A DNA stretch of 64,000 nt from an uncultured Formosa sp. (GCF_947500765.1 NZ_CANMTH010000003.1:496001-560000); one strand, 5' to 3'; positions 9,803 to 19,832 are shown, numbered from the stretch's first letter. Notes: generated by a model from the sequence alone, not told the origin. Numbers and translations: made by a program.

Positions 9803-10002
9803 ATTTCATTTTTAAAATCTTGCGAACTTACCATCTTATAATTTAGATTAGAAAATTGTTAGACAAAACCCTATAATATGTCTTCAAACTGTTACATTTA
9901 CACTATTTACAAGTTTAACCGTATTCATCGAGTATGAAACAGTGTTTGTATAGACAAATGCTTAGCCTATCTACTTTATTTTTTAACGTTCTCTAATGCG
10001 TG

Positions 10003-10010
10003 TAAATTTG
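10003..10010 (+). promoter_or_regulatory. TAnnTTTG -7 element upstream of the Kelch gene
   Basis: TAAATTTG, a full match to the Bacteroidota -7 box, about 58 bp before the ATG at 10068. No TTG at ideal spacing. Confidence 0.4.
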
Positions 10011-10067
10011 AGGTTCTAATTTAAAAGAGGCTGATACTTTAAATAAGTCAGTAATAAATTATAATAA

Positions 10068-11063
10068 ATGATTCTAAATATGATTACAAATTCAACAAAA
10101 GTTTTAGTGTTATGTGCACTAACATTAAGTCTATTTAACTGTTCCAGTGATGACGATAACGATAGAGGAAACTGGATAGAACGCTCTGTATTCGATGGTG
10201 TGCCTCGAAGCAATGCCGTTGGTTTTGTTATAGATAATTATGGTTACATGGGTACAGGATATGATGGAGATGATTATTTGGTTGATTTTTGGCAATATAA
10301 CATTGACGGTGATTATTGGGTACAAAAAGCAGATTTTCCAGGTACAGAAAGAAGTTCTGCAACAGGATTTGCCGTTGACGGATTAGGATATCTAGGTACA
10401 GGTTACGATGGTGTAGATGAATTAAGTGACTTCTGGTCATACAATCCAAATACAAACCTTTGGACTCAAAAAGCAGATTTTATGGGAGGTGTTAGACAAG
10501 CTGCTATAGGTTTTTCAGGTAATAGTGCAGGTTATGTTGGTACTGGTTACGATGGCGATAATGATAGAAAAGATTTTTACAAATACAATACCACTACAGA
10601 TACATGGTCTGAACTTGTAGGTTTTGGAGGTGAAAAACGTCGTTTCGGAACAACATTCACTATTAATGATAAAGTATATATTGGAACAGGTGTAAGTAAC
10701 GGTTTATATAAAACTGATTTCTGGGAATTTGATCCAAGCACTGAAGTATTTACAAGTTTATTAGATTTAGATGAAGAAGATGACTATAACGTTGTTAGAT
10801 CTAATGCTGTAGGATTTTCTATCGATGGTTTAGGTTATATCGTTTCTGGTTATAATGGTGGTGTTTTAAACAGTACTTGGGAATACAATCCTGGTACAGA
10901 TGAGTGGGAAGATATTACTGGATTAGAAGGCTATTCTCGTCAAGATGGATTAGCATTCTCTAACGGTTCTAGAGCATTCGTTCTTTTAGGTAGAAGCGGA
11001 AGTTTATACTTAGATGATAACTATGAGTTATTCCCTCAAGAAGACTACGATGATGAAGATTAA
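10068..11063 (+). CDS. Kelch-repeat lipoprotein
   Basis: 331 aa with a signal peptide and lipobox (LSLFNCSSDDD), then about six ~50-residue Kelch-like blades. Repeated units read RSNAVGF-x-GYMGTGYDG-x-DFWQYN, so a single beta-propeller is expected, facing the periplasm or cell surface. The Asp-rich ends of the blades suggest calcium binding (inference). An internal ATG at 10080 would give a more usual signal-peptide length. It precedes a DUF4907 gene and a LytS/LytTR pair, a grouping repeatedly seen in flavobacteria. A strong terminator follows at 11125-11158. Confidence 0.82.
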   Translation: MILNMITNSTKVLVLCALTLSLFNCSSDDDNDRGNWIERSVFDGVPRSNAVGFVIDNYGYMGTGYDGDDYLVDFWQYNIDGDYWVQKADFPGTERSSATGFAVDGLGYLGTGYDGVDELSDFWSYNPNTNLWTQKADFMGGVRQAAIGFSGNSAGYVGTGYDGDNDRKDFYKYNTTTDTWSELVGFGGEKRRFGTTFTINDKVYIGTGVSNGLYKTDFWEFDPSTEVFTSLLDLDEEDDYNVVRSNAVGFSIDGLGYIVSGYNGGVLNSTWEYNPGTDEWEDITGLEGYSRQDGLAFSNGSRAFVLLGRSGSLYLDDNYELFPQEDYDDED

Positions 11064-11124
11064 TTTTAGCTAATCTTTTAAGATTAACTATTAATTGTTT
11101 GTTTTTTAATTTGTTTATTTTTAA

Positions 11125-11170
11125 AATCCCAAGATATAGTGATGCATATCTTGGGATTAAATTAATAATT
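11125..11170 (+). terminator. Terminator or attenuator between the Kelch and DUF4907 genes
   Basis: Perfect 13-bp arms AATCCCAAGATAT (11125-11137) and ATATCTTGGGATT (11146-11158), followed by an AT-rich stretch ending in TTTT just before the next ATG. It may terminate the Kelch transcript or attenuate read-through into the signalling genes. Confidence 0.6.
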
Positions 11171-11172
11171 TT

Positions 11173-11508
11173 ATGAGGAATGTGTTAAAATTTGTGTTTG
11201 GATTTGGCTTAATTATCTTAATAGTAGCCATATTTTTCCAAACAAATAAGAATTCAACTTCTTCGATATTCAATGCTAAAGTTTATACCGTTAATTCTGG
11301 CTATGGCTATAAAATAACCATGAATGATAAACTTTTAATCAAACAGGATTACATACCTGCTATTCCTAAAAATATTCCCTTTTGTAACGAAGAAGACGCT
11401 AATACAATAGCCGATCTTGTTATCAGTAAACTTGAAAATAAAATAGCTCCTACAATTACTGTAGAAGAGTTAGAAAAAAATAATATTGACCTAAATTGTT
11501 TAAATTAG
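11173..11508 (+). CDS. DUF4907 family membrane-anchored protein
   Basis: 111 aa. One N-terminal hydrophobic helix (residues ~5-22, LKFVFGFGLIILIVAIFF) anchors it in the membrane with the remainder outside. The body with VNSGYGYKITMNDKLLIKQ and IPFCNEEDANTIADLVI is the DUF4907 signature as found beside Kelch lipoproteins and LytS-type kinases. Function unknown; 15 bp before the kinase gene, so probably one operon and possibly an input component of that system (inference). Confidence 0.72.
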   Translation: MRNVLKFVFGFGLIILIVAIFFQTNKNSTSSIFNAKVYTVNSGYGYKITMNDKLLIKQDYIPAIPKNIPFCNEEDANTIADLVISKLENKIAPTITVEELEKNNIDLNCLN

Positions 11509-11523
11509 CAATCATAATCAAGA

Positions 11524-12567
11524 ATGAGTAAATCAATAAATCTATTGAGAAACTTAAAAAAAGAAGGCTTGATACATATTGTTATTTGGGCGATTTTTTT
11601 GTTTCTATTCTTCCTTCAGGTTTATTTTAATACGGGTAATTTCTCATTTACCTTTTTAAACTTCCTTGTTGTTGGTATTCTAGTTTTTTATGTAAACTAT
11701 CTATTCTTAGTTCCTAAATTCTTACTCAACAAAAAAAAATCTTATTATTTAATATCTGTAATTAGCCTAGTTATATTAGGTTTGGTATTAATAGAGTTTA
11801 TTCTTCCAAAACCAGAAAATCTACTCCACATTACAGAATTAGAAGATTACAACAAACCTAATTTTAGGGTTTTTCGTTTTGGACTACCCTTATTTTTCAA
11901 TCTTATTTTAGTCGTTATTGGTACATCTATAAAAATGTATTCTGAATGGGATAAAAACATCCAACTTCAAAAAGAAATTGAATCTCAAAAATCTTCGGCT
12001 GAATTGCATTTTTTAAAAAATCAATTAAGTCCACACTTTCTATTTAATTCTCTAAATAGTATTTATTCTTTAACCAGTAAAAAATCTAATGATGCGCCAG
12101 AAGCTGTCATTACACTTTCAGAACTGATGCGTTATATGTTATATCAAGCAGATAATGATTTTGTAAAGTTGAGTGACGAATTAGATTATATTCAAAATTA
12201 CTTAAAGTTACAGCGTTTAAGAATTGCAAGAAACCAAGATGTTACGCTAAACATTAGAGGAAGCGTTTTACAACAAAAAATTAGACCCTTGTTACTAATT
12301 TCATTTATCGAAAATGCTTTTAAGTACGGTACAGATTTTAAAGGAAATACATTTGTATGCATAGAAATTAACGTTAATGCTAACGATCTAGATTTTAAAA
12401 GCATTAACTTAATTGGTAATAGAAAACAAGATCCTGAAAACTCCGGTATAGGTTTACAAAACACTAAAGAACGCTTACAATTACTATATCCAAATCAACA
12501 TAAACTTGAAATTGAAGAAGTGAGTAATCAATTTATTGTACATTTAAACTTAAATCTAACGGTATGA
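11524..12567 (+). CDS. LytS/YehU-type sensor histidine kinase
   Basis: 347 aa. Residues ~15-135 contain four hydrophobic segments, followed by a short coiled coil (QLQKEIESQKS). The His_kinase domain has the phospho-acceptor in LSPHFLFNSLNSIY and an N-box LISFIENAFKYG; a reduced ATP lid ends in SGIGLQNTKERL. No separate extracytoplasmic sensor domain, so the signal is probably read by the membrane helices or neighbouring envelope proteins. The stop codon overlaps the ATG of the response regulator (ATGA), a coupled pair. Confidence 0.9.
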   Translation: MSKSINLLRNLKKEGLIHIVIWAIFLFLFFLQVYFNTGNFSFTFLNFLVVGILVFYVNYLFLVPKFLLNKKKSYYLISVISLVILGLVLIEFILPKPENLLHITELEDYNKPNFRVFRFGLPLFFNLILVVIGTSIKMYSEWDKNIQLQKEIESQKSSAELHFLKNQLSPHFLFNSLNSIYSLTSKKSNDAPEAVITLSELMRYMLYQADNDFVKLSDELDYIQNYLKLQRLRIARNQDVTLNIRGSVLQQKIRPLLLISFIENAFKYGTDFKGNTFVCIEINVNANDLDFKSINLIGNRKQDPENSGIGLQNTKERLQLLYPNQHKLEIEEVSNQFIVHLNLNLTV

Positions 12568-13295
12568 AATGTATAATTATAGATGATGAACCTTTAGCGA
12601 TAGATGTAGTAGAATCGTATTTAAATCAAATAGGAGGTATAGATATTATTGCAAAATGTACCAATCCTTTAGAAGCCATTACACAACTTAATAAACAACA
12701 TGTAGACTTGGTCTTTCTAGATATAGAAATGCCTAATTTAAGTGGTATAGATCTAGTAAAATCTATTGAAAACTTACCTCAATTTATTTTTACAACTGCT
12801 TATCCGCAATACGCCTTAGATGGGTTTAATTTAAATGCTACAGATTACTTAGTAAAACCCATTCCTTTTCATAGATTTATAAAGGCCGTTGCAAGAGCTA
12901 AAGAAAAATACGAATTACTAAACTTAAAGCCTTCTAATTTTTCATCTGCGGAAGGTCCTCATATTAAACCAGAAAACGATTTTATTTTTGTAAAGTCCGA
13001 ATACGAAAACATTAAAATCAAGACGGAAGAGATTACTTATATACAAGGTTTAAAAGATTATATCAAAATCCATATCGAAGGTACTAACAAAGCAGTAATT
13101 ACATTGTTAAGTTTTAAAGATATGTTAGAAAAATTACCTAGAAATAATCATTTTTTGCGTGTTCACAAATCATTTATAGTAAACGTAAATGCCATTAAAG
13201 CTTTGCAAAAAACTAAAATTGTACTTCAAAACGAGATGAGAATTCCTATTGGAGAAACCTTTAAAAAAGATGTTTTAGAACGTTTAGGGGTTTAA
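12564..13295 (+). CDS. LytTR-family response regulator
   Basis: 243 aa. Receiver domain at residues 1-120 with acidic pocket IDDEP, phospho-acceptor D53 in LVFLDIEMPNLSG and K in TDYLVKPI. The C-terminal LytTR DNA-binding domain (~135-240) has IKTEEITYIQGLKDYIKI and FLRVHKSFIVN. It overlaps the kinase gene by 4 bp and is its cognate partner. The last 12 bp overlap the convergent pseudouridine synthase gene, so the two 3' ends share DNA. Confidence 0.9.
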   Translation: MKCIIIDDEPLAIDVVESYLNQIGGIDIIAKCTNPLEAITQLNKQHVDLVFLDIEMPNLSGIDLVKSIENLPQFIFTTAYPQYALDGFNLNATDYLVKPIPFHRFIKAVARAKEKYELLNLKPSNFSSAEGPHIKPENDFIFVKSEYENIKIKTEEITYIQGLKDYIKIHIEGTNKAVITLLSFKDMLEKLPRNNHFLRVHKSFIVNVNAIKALQKTKIVLQNEMRIPIGETFKKDVLERLGV

Positions 13296-13874
13296 GTTAA
13301 TCGCTGTCTTTACATCTTTTAGTTCTATTGCTTCTCCAGGTTGCATGCCTTCTAATGTAATATGTCCTACACGTACACGTACCAAACGTAATGTTGGAAA
13401 ACCTACAGCAGCAGTCATTTTACGAACTTGTCTAAATTTGCCTTCATTTAAAGTAATCGATACCCAAGAGGTAGGACCATGTCTATCGTCTCTTAATTTT
13501 TTTCCACGTTCAGGTAAATTTGGTGTTTCTGTTAGTTTAAAAGCAGGACACGGTTTTGTATTATACTTCTTTCCGTTTATACCTATTTCTACACCATTTT
13601 TTAAGCACGTTATAGCGTCTTCGGTAATGTCTCCATCTACTTGTGCATAATATTCTTTATCTACTTTTGAACTGTTTACAAAATAGCACATTTTACCATC
13701 TGTAGTTAATAGTAACAAACCTTCAGAATGTTCATCTAAGCGACCAATAGACATTGTGCCTTCTGGAAATGCACCTAATTCTCCAAGTAATTTTTTACTA
13801 TTCTGCTTCTTTCCGTTATTTATAAACTGACTTAAATAACCGTAGGGTTTAAATATTTTATAGTGATGATGCAT
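13284..13874 (-). CDS. RsuA/RluE-family rRNA pseudouridine synthase
   Basis: 196 aa without an S4 domain, starting directly with FKPYGYLSQF as in RluE, which makes the pseudouridine at position 2457 of E. coli 23S rRNA. The catalytic aspartate is D47 in SIGRLDEHSEGLLLLT. The C-terminal motif EGKFRQVRKMTAAVGFPTLRLVRVRVG is conserved in the family. Its start is 5 bp after the topB stop, so it belongs to the topB transcript. The RluE assignment rests on length and missing S4 domain; the exact target base is inferred. Confidence 0.85.
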   Translation of the reverse strand: MHHHYKIFKPYGYLSQFINNGKKQNSKKLLGELGAFPEGTMSIGRLDEHSEGLLLLTTDGKMCYFVNSSKVDKEYYAQVDGDITEDAITCLKNGVEIGINGKKYNTKPCPAFKLTETPNLPERGKKLRDDRHGPTSWVSITLNEGKFRQVRKMTAAVGFPTLRLVRVRVGHITLEGMQPGEAIELKDVKTAINLNP

Positions 13875-13879
13875 CGTTT

Positions 13880-16183
13880 TTAAACAGATTCTTTTAAGAT
13901 TTTAAATACCAATGCTTTTGTGAGTTTTTCTCCTGCAGATTTCTCTCTAACATGATCAAAAGAGACTCTAAAGTTACATCCCGATTTAAATGCACTACAG
14001 CCATAAGCGGTTTTTCCTTTTACAACTGTGCCTTGTTTACATTTCGGACAAGTTAATGTATCGGGAACGTCTTGCTTTTCTTGTTTTTTAATGTTGACTT
14101 TAGGTTCTAGGACCAATTTAAAATCATCATCAAATCGTAATAAACCTTCTACTTTCTCTTCACCAACCTTGAATCCTTTTAAATTTACAGTAGATCCTTT
14201 TTGGAGCAATCTAATATATTGTTTCTCAGATATTTTTTTATCACTGAAACTAAATGGCAAGACAAATTTACATCCGGACTTAAAGTTACTACAGCCATAA
14301 GCCGTTTTTCCTTTAATTAATTTACCTTGTTTACACTTCGGACAGGTTTCAGATAAAATTCCTGCTTGTTGTTTTGCTTCAACTTTAGCGGCTTTCTTTT
14401 GCACTGTAGCGGCATAAGAAATATTGGCGCGTTTGGTTTCACTACGAACTTCGTAAACCAACTCATCTACCATACGTTTCATGTTGTTTATAAACGTACC
14501 TGCATTATATTCGCCTTTTTCTATATCTTTTAATTGCTTTTCCCAAAGTCCCGTAAGTTCTGCAGATTTTAATAATTCATTCTGAATAACATCAATAAGC
14601 TGCACACCAGTTGTTGTTGGTAACAATTGTTTTTTATTACGAACAATATATTTTCTTCTAAATAGTGTTTCAATAATGTTGGCTCGTGTAGATGGTCTCC
14701 CAATACCGTTTTCTTTCATTAATTCCCGCAAATCATCATCGTCTACCTGTTTTCCTGCTGTTTCCATAGCTCTCAATAGGGTCGCTTCTGTAAACTGATT
14801 TGGCGGTTTGGTTTGCTTTTCTAAAAACGAGGGTTCATGAGGGCCTTTTTCCCCTTTTACAAAGGTTGGTAAAATTCCGGTTTCTTTTTTCTCCTTATCG
14901 ACCGATTCAAAAACTACACGCCATCCTTTTTTAAGGATTTCTTTTCCTGTGGTTTTAAAATTCACTTCGGCAGCTTTACCAATTACTGTAGTATTCGATA
15001 CGGAACAATCGTCGTAAAAAACGGCTATAAATCGTTTTACTATAATGTCGTAAACCTGTTGTTGATTGTATTGCAAATTAATCTGAATTCCAGTTGGAAT
15101 AATAGCGTGGTGATCGGTGACTTTTTTATCGTTAAATACTTTTGCCGACTTCTTAATTTTTTTCCCTAAAAGTGGTTCTGTTAATGTATTATACGTTGTT
15201 AATTTCTGAAGAATACCATGTACTTTAGGGTACACATCATTCGGTAAAAATGTAGTATCTACTCTAGGGTATGTCACTACTTTCTGCTCATATAATTTTT
15301 GAACAATTTTCAAGGTTTCATCTGCCGAAAATCCGAACTTCGTATTGCAATACACCTGTAATCCTGTTAAATCGAATAATTTAGGAGCATATTCGGTTCC
15401 TTTCTTCTTGGTAATAGAGACAATTTCAAAATCATCTTCTTTAACTTTATTGGCGAGAATCTCTCCATCTTCCATCTTTAGAAAACGCCCTTCTTCATAA
15501 CTAAATAAGGTGTCTCTATACATGGTTTGTAGTTCCCAATACGGTTGTGGCTTAAAGTTTTCAATGTCTTTAAATCGGTTAACAACCATAGCTAGAGTAG
15601 GGGTTTGTACACGGCCTATAGAAAGAACTTGCTTATAACCTCCATGTTTAAGGGTATATAAACGTGTAGCATTCATTCCTAAAAGCCAATCTCCAATGGC
15701 TCTTGAAAATCCTGCGTAATATAAATTATCGTAATCTTTAGACGATTTTAAATGCTCGAATCCTTCTTTAATGGCTTCTGTTGTAAGCGACGAAATCCAT
15801 AACCGTTGTACTTCTCCTTTATATTCGGCTTGATCTAAAACCCAGCGTTGTATTAATTCTCCTTCTTGACCAGCATCCCCACAGTTTATAACCAATTCGG
15901 CTTTATCAAAAAGACTTTTTACAATTTTAAATTGCTTTTGTATTCCAGAATCGGAAGTGACCTTCGTTTTAAACTTATCCGGAAGCATAGGAAGATTATT
16001 TAAATCCCAACTCTTCCAATGTGGTTTATAATCGTTAGGTTCAAACAACGTACATAAGTGACCAAAAGTATAGGTTACCGCATAGCCATTACCTTCATAA
16101 TATCCATCGTGTTTAGTGTTAGCGCCTAAAACAGATGCAATTTCGCGGGCAACACTTGGCTTTTCTGCAATACATACTTTCAT
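13880..16183 (-). CDS. topB: DNA topoisomerase III (type IA)
   Basis: 767 aa. TOPRIM domain at the N-terminus (VCIAEKPSVAREIASVLG), GRVQTPTLAM, and the active-site tyrosine in VVTYPRVDTTFLP. The C-terminus carries two copies of a zinc-ribbon-like motif, each CPKCKQG-x-GKTAYGCS-x-KSGC. TopB decatenates DNA and resolves recombination intermediates together with RecQ, whose gene lies 1.5 kb upstream on the same strand. Length is usual for Bacteroidota TopB with the extra zinc repeats. Confidence 0.93.
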   Translation of the reverse strand: MKVCIAEKPSVAREIASVLGANTKHDGYYEGNGYAVTYTFGHLCTLFEPNDYKPHWKSWDLNNLPMLPDKFKTKVTSDSGIQKQFKIVKSLFDKAELVINCGDAGQEGELIQRWVLDQAEYKGEVQRLWISSLTTEAIKEGFEHLKSSKDYDNLYYAGFSRAIGDWLLGMNATRLYTLKHGGYKQVLSIGRVQTPTLAMVVNRFKDIENFKPQPYWELQTMYRDTLFSYEEGRFLKMEDGEILANKVKEDDFEIVSITKKKGTEYAPKLFDLTGLQVYCNTKFGFSADETLKIVQKLYEQKVVTYPRVDTTFLPNDVYPKVHGILQKLTTYNTLTEPLLGKKIKKSAKVFNDKKVTDHHAIIPTGIQINLQYNQQQVYDIIVKRFIAVFYDDCSVSNTTVIGKAAEVNFKTTGKEILKKGWRVVFESVDKEKKETGILPTFVKGEKGPHEPSFLEKQTKPPNQFTEATLLRAMETAGKQVDDDDLRELMKENGIGRPSTRANIIETLFRRKYIVRNKKQLLPTTTGVQLIDVIQNELLKSAELTGLWEKQLKDIEKGEYNAGTFINNMKRMVDELVYEVRSETKRANISYAATVQKKAAKVEAKQQAGILSETCPKCKQGKLIKGKTAYGCSNFKSGCKFVLPFSFSDKKISEKQYIRLLQKGSTVNLKGFKVGEEKVEGLLRFDDDFKLVLEPKVNIKKQEKQDVPDTLTCPKCKQGTVVKGKTAYGCSAFKSGCNFRVSFDHVREKSAGEKLTKALVFKILKESV

Positions 16184-16367
16184 TTCCTTTCCTTAAATAA
16201 CAGCCTGTAAAAATAGAACTTTTATGGTGTATAATAAAGTAGAGTTATTAGGAGTTATTAACGAATTCGTGCTACTGCGTTTCATAAAAAAGCGAAACAA
16301 ATTAACAAAAATATATTCTGTTAGACTTTATGATTAAAAATTACAGCTCAATAAATGACATATTCTA

Positions 16368-17579
16368 TTAAAGAGAAATATCCCATTGCACTCTAAAACG
16401 TAAACCATTATCCAAAACTCCGGTTTGATCTTCAAAATTAAAATAAGTAAATTCTGTTGTCAATTTGTTACGGTGTCCTCCTTTAAAAAACCAATTGAAG
16501 GCTAAACCATATTCTTCTTCTAAATTATTTGAAAAATTGGTATTCGGAACATAATACGTATAACGCCCAGCGACTTCTAAAGGCTTAGGGAAGAAAGAAG
16601 ACCAATTAGATAAAAAATATCCCGCTTGAAAGTAAGCCCCTTTTAAATTTGTAGTTTCAGCGTTTACATGATCGTAAATTTCTTTAATATGAAATTCGTT
16701 TTGCCAAGAAAACCCACGATACATAAATGCGGTTTCTAACATAGCTTGTTTTACTCTATACTGTCCAGATATACCATCTTCAAAACCATCTAATTGTCCA
16801 CCACCTGATTGAGAAAATCGGGTGTATTTACTTGTGTTTGTTACTCCCGCCACAGCTATTAATCCTGTAAATTTTTCATGAAAACTAAGATCTGAACCAA
16901 TAAAACCTAATTCTCGTCCAAATAAATTGTATTGTAAACGTCCAACATACATCAGGTTACCATCATCATTTTCACTTATAGAACGACCAGCTCCTGTAAG
17001 AATAGAGAAATTATAGTTAAAATCGGTAGATGTTCCAGGAAATACACGCCCAAACAATTCCATTCCTTGTTGTCTATCTAAAGTAAAAGGGCGAGTAATA
17101 ATAGAGCGATCTACAAGCTGTTGTTTTCCTGAAGAAATAACACGTTCTCGGTTATAATAGGTTTTCCACTGACCGATTTTAAGTTTTAGAAACTCCCATT
17201 TTTCAACCATAATTCTAAAATCTAACAAATTTCCTTGAGATAATTCATACTCCCAATAATATTTAAGCCAAGGTTCAAAAGCATGACCTCCAACTTTTAA
17301 ACGGGCTCTGTTTATTTTAAAAACGGGTTGACTATCATTGTAAACTTCATCGTAACTTATAGGGTTTTGATCACCCGGTGTGGCAAATCTAAATTGTAAA
17401 CGCGATTCTATATGCAGTAAAAATTGATCATCCGAGGTTTTAAATTGAAATCCCTTATTGGTATATTTTACATCAATTTTAGGAATATTAACGGAATCTA
17501 TCTGGCTATAACTTGTGGTAATAGTGAAGAATAAACTAAATAATAAAAAGTATACAGATGGGGTAGTTGTTAGTTTCAT
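16368..17579 (-). CDS. Phosphate-selective porin O/P-like outer-membrane porin
   Basis: 403 aa with a signal peptide (FLLFSLFFTITTSYSQ) and a beta-barrel body ending in RFRVQWDISL, with aromatic and hydrophobic residues near the C-terminus for barrel assembly. Features of the OprP/OprO family seen here are DQFLLHIESRLQFRF, INRARLKVGGHAFEPWLKYYWEYEL and the strand LKIGQWKTYYNRERV. Probably a trimeric anion channel; phosphate specificity is not provable from sequence. Transcribed alone between topB and recQ. Confidence 0.82.
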   Translation of the reverse strand: MKLTTTPSVYFLLFSLFFTITTSYSQIDSVNIPKIDVKYTNKGFQFKTSDDQFLLHIESRLQFRFATPGDQNPISYDEVYNDSQPVFKINRARLKVGGHAFEPWLKYYWEYELSQGNLLDFRIMVEKWEFLKLKIGQWKTYYNRERVISSGKQQLVDRSIITRPFTLDRQQGMELFGRVFPGTSTDFNYNFSILTGAGRSISENDDGNLMYVGRLQYNLFGRELGFIGSDLSFHEKFTGLIAVAGVTNTSKYTRFSQSGGGQLDGFEDGISGQYRVKQAMLETAFMYRGFSWQNEFHIKEIYDHVNAETTNLKGAYFQAGYFLSNWSSFFPKPLEVAGRYTYYVPNTNFSNNLEEEYGLAFNWFFKGGHRNKLTTEFTYFNFEDQTGVLDNGLRFRVQWDISL

Positions 17580-17656
17580 ATATAATATTGGTAGCTACAA
17601 ATTTAAGAAACTGATCTCAAATTATACACGTATTTAAACATAACATTAAATAAATG

Positions 17657-19780
17657 TTAATTATCTACTACACTTAAGGCTAAACGTATTTTAAAATAAT
17701 CGAGTTGCTCTTCAAAATAGTCGTAATACGCTTTTAAGGTTGATGAATTATCGAGTTTATTTTTAGCATTTTTAACCGCTTCAACTTCACTTTTAGAAAC
17801 AAAATCGTAAATATTAATAGCTTTTCCGTCACTATAAAGTTTCGCTATATGAGAATACACTGTCGTGTCTTTTAATTTACGTTGCATAGAAATTTCTTCA
17901 ATAGAAAGTCCTTTCTTATACAAATCGTAAGTCACTAAATGTGTGGCGCGTTTTTTCTCTTTCTTCATTTTTGAACCTAAGAAATTCATGATTTCTTCAA
18001 TAAACTCATCACCATAGGTCTCTGCTTTATGCTGACCAACACCGCTAACATCCATAAGATCCATAATACTCATTGGGCGCTCACGCTCCATTTCTGTTAA
18101 TGTTTTATCACTAAATATAAGATATGCAGGAATGTTTTCTTCTTTAGATATTTTATAACGTAATTTTCGTAAACGTTCAAACAAACTATCGCTTGTAGAC
18201 GGACTAGATTTTCTTGTTTTAGTACGTTTTACTTTCTCTTTAACTTTTGGTTCTGCAATATGTACAGGACGTGTTAAGGAAACTTTAGCCCCTTTAAATA
18301 ATACATTTTTAGAAAATTCGGTAAGCTGTAAAGCATTATTCTTATGAAATGCTATTTCGCAATACCCTTGATTTATAAGCTGAATAATAAAATGTTGCCA
18401 ATCTTTCCAAGCGATATCTTTACCTATTCCAAAAGTCTTTAACGTGTTATATCCTTTTTCTAAGATATTTACATTCTGAGACCCACGCAAGACATCTAAA
18501 ATGGTTCCTATAGCCTCTTTTTCTTTCAGTCGATAGACCGCCGATAGTATTTTTTGAGCGATAATGGTTCCGTCGAAAATCTGTGGCGGATTCTTACAGA
18601 CATCACAATTACCACAATTGTCTTCTAACAATTCACCAAAATAACTCAATAAAATTTTTCTTCGGCAAGTGGTCGCTTCACTAAATTGTTTCATGCGTTC
18701 CAATTTCGCAATCTGCACCTCTTCATTAGAGGCTCCGGAAGCAAAACGACGTAATTGAATCACATCAGCATAACTATGAAACAGTAAAGCATGAGCTTTT
18801 AAACCATCGCGACCTCCACGACCAATTTCCTGATAATAACCTTCAATATTTTTAGGCATGTTATGGTGAATGACCCAACGGACATTCGATTTATCAATTC
18901 CCATCCCGAAAGCCACTGTTGCACAAACCACTTGAGTGGTATCATAAACAAAATCTTCTTGAACTTTATTGCGTTCGTTAAAATTAAGTCCGGCATGATA
19001 CGCCGTTGCAGGAATACCATTACTGTTTAATTTCTTTGCAAGTTCTTCGGTATTCTTTCTACTTAAACAATAAATTATCCCAGATTCATTGGCGTGTTTT
19101 TTAACAAAACTAATAATCTGTTTTACTTTTTCGGTCCCAGAACGAACCTCTAAAGAGATATTCTGTCTGTCGAAAGAGGATATAAATTGTTGTGCATTTG
19201 GAATTTGTAACTGATCTAAAATATCTTGACGCGTGGCCTTATCTGCCGTTGCGGTTAACGCAATAATAGGAATATTAGGTAAGGATTTTTTTAGAAATCC
19301 GAGCTGTTGGTACGATGGGCGAAAATCATGTCCCCAAGACGAAATACAATGTGCTTCATCAATAGCAATACAACTCACGTAGCGTTCATTTAGAATATTT
19401 GATAATCCTGATAAACTTTCGGGCGCCACATATAATAATTTCAACTCGCGTTTTGCTACCTGATCTAAAATAGTATTTTGTTCATCTGCTGACTGACTGC
19501 TATTATAAAAATTAGCCTGAATACCGTTGGCTTTTAAACCATCTACCTGATCTTTCATTAATGCAATAAGCGGGGAAACCACTAAAGTTAACCCTTCAAA
19601 AAGTAACGCAGGTACTTGAAAACACATCGATTTTCCGCCTCCAGTTGGCATGATAACCAATGCATCATGTCCTTCAAGAACGTACTCTATAATATCTTGT
19701 TGCTGAGCACGAAATTGATCGTATCCAAAGTGTTTTTTTAAAGTAGGAAGTAATCTATCTTTATAATCGGGTAGTGGCAT
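17657..19780 (-). CDS. recQ: ATP-dependent DNA helicase RecQ
   Basis: 707 aa. Helicase core with Walker A PTGGGKSMCFQ, DEAH box IDEAHCISSWGHDFRP (aromatic-rich loop included) and motif VI QEIGRGGRDG. A RecQ zinc site follows (CRRKILLSYF then CGNCDVCKNPP), next a winged-helix domain, then an HRDC domain around residues 535-610 (LRKLRYKISKEENIPAYLIF). A ~90-residue C-terminal extension carries another HTH-like segment (GLSIEEISMQRKLKDTTVYSH). RecQ unwinds forks and recombination intermediates. Complete and normal in length. Confidence 0.93.
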   Translation of the reverse strand: MPLPDYKDRLLPTLKKHFGYDQFRAQQQDIIEYVLEGHDALVIMPTGGGKSMCFQVPALLFEGLTLVVSPLIALMKDQVDGLKANGIQANFYNSSQSADEQNTILDQVAKRELKLLYVAPESLSGLSNILNERYVSCIAIDEAHCISSWGHDFRPSYQQLGFLKKSLPNIPIIALTATADKATRQDILDQLQIPNAQQFISSFDRQNISLEVRSGTEKVKQIISFVKKHANESGIIYCLSRKNTEELAKKLNSNGIPATAYHAGLNFNERNKVQEDFVYDTTQVVCATVAFGMGIDKSNVRWVIHHNMPKNIEGYYQEIGRGGRDGLKAHALLFHSYADVIQLRRFASGASNEEVQIAKLERMKQFSEATTCRRKILLSYFGELLEDNCGNCDVCKNPPQIFDGTIIAQKILSAVYRLKEKEAIGTILDVLRGSQNVNILEKGYNTLKTFGIGKDIAWKDWQHFIIQLINQGYCEIAFHKNNALQLTEFSKNVLFKGAKVSLTRPVHIAEPKVKEKVKRTKTRKSSPSTSDSLFERLRKLRYKISKEENIPAYLIFSDKTLTEMERERPMSIMDLMDVSGVGQHKAETYGDEFIEEIMNFLGSKMKKEKKRATHLVTYDLYKKGLSIEEISMQRKLKDTTVYSHIAKLYSDGKAINIYDFVSKSEVEAVKNAKNKLDNSSTLKAYYDYFEEQLDYFKIRLALSVVDN

Positions 19781-19799
19781 GCATCTTTTTTTCGAATGG

Positions 19800-19832
19800 C
19801 AAAATTAAGGGAAACAAGTTATAAAACAGCAA
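19800..19832 (-). promoter_or_regulatory. Promoter of recQ
   Basis: On the minus strand TTG (19832-19830), 22-bp spacer, TAATTTTG (19807-19800): a good match to TTG-N17-23-TAnnTTTG, 20 bp before the recQ ATG. Confidence 0.5.

Noticed and set aside
10131..10455. Two minus-strand ORFs across the Kelch gene
   Set aside because: Produced by the repeated Asp/Gly/Tyr codon pattern of the propeller; overlap the real gene fully.
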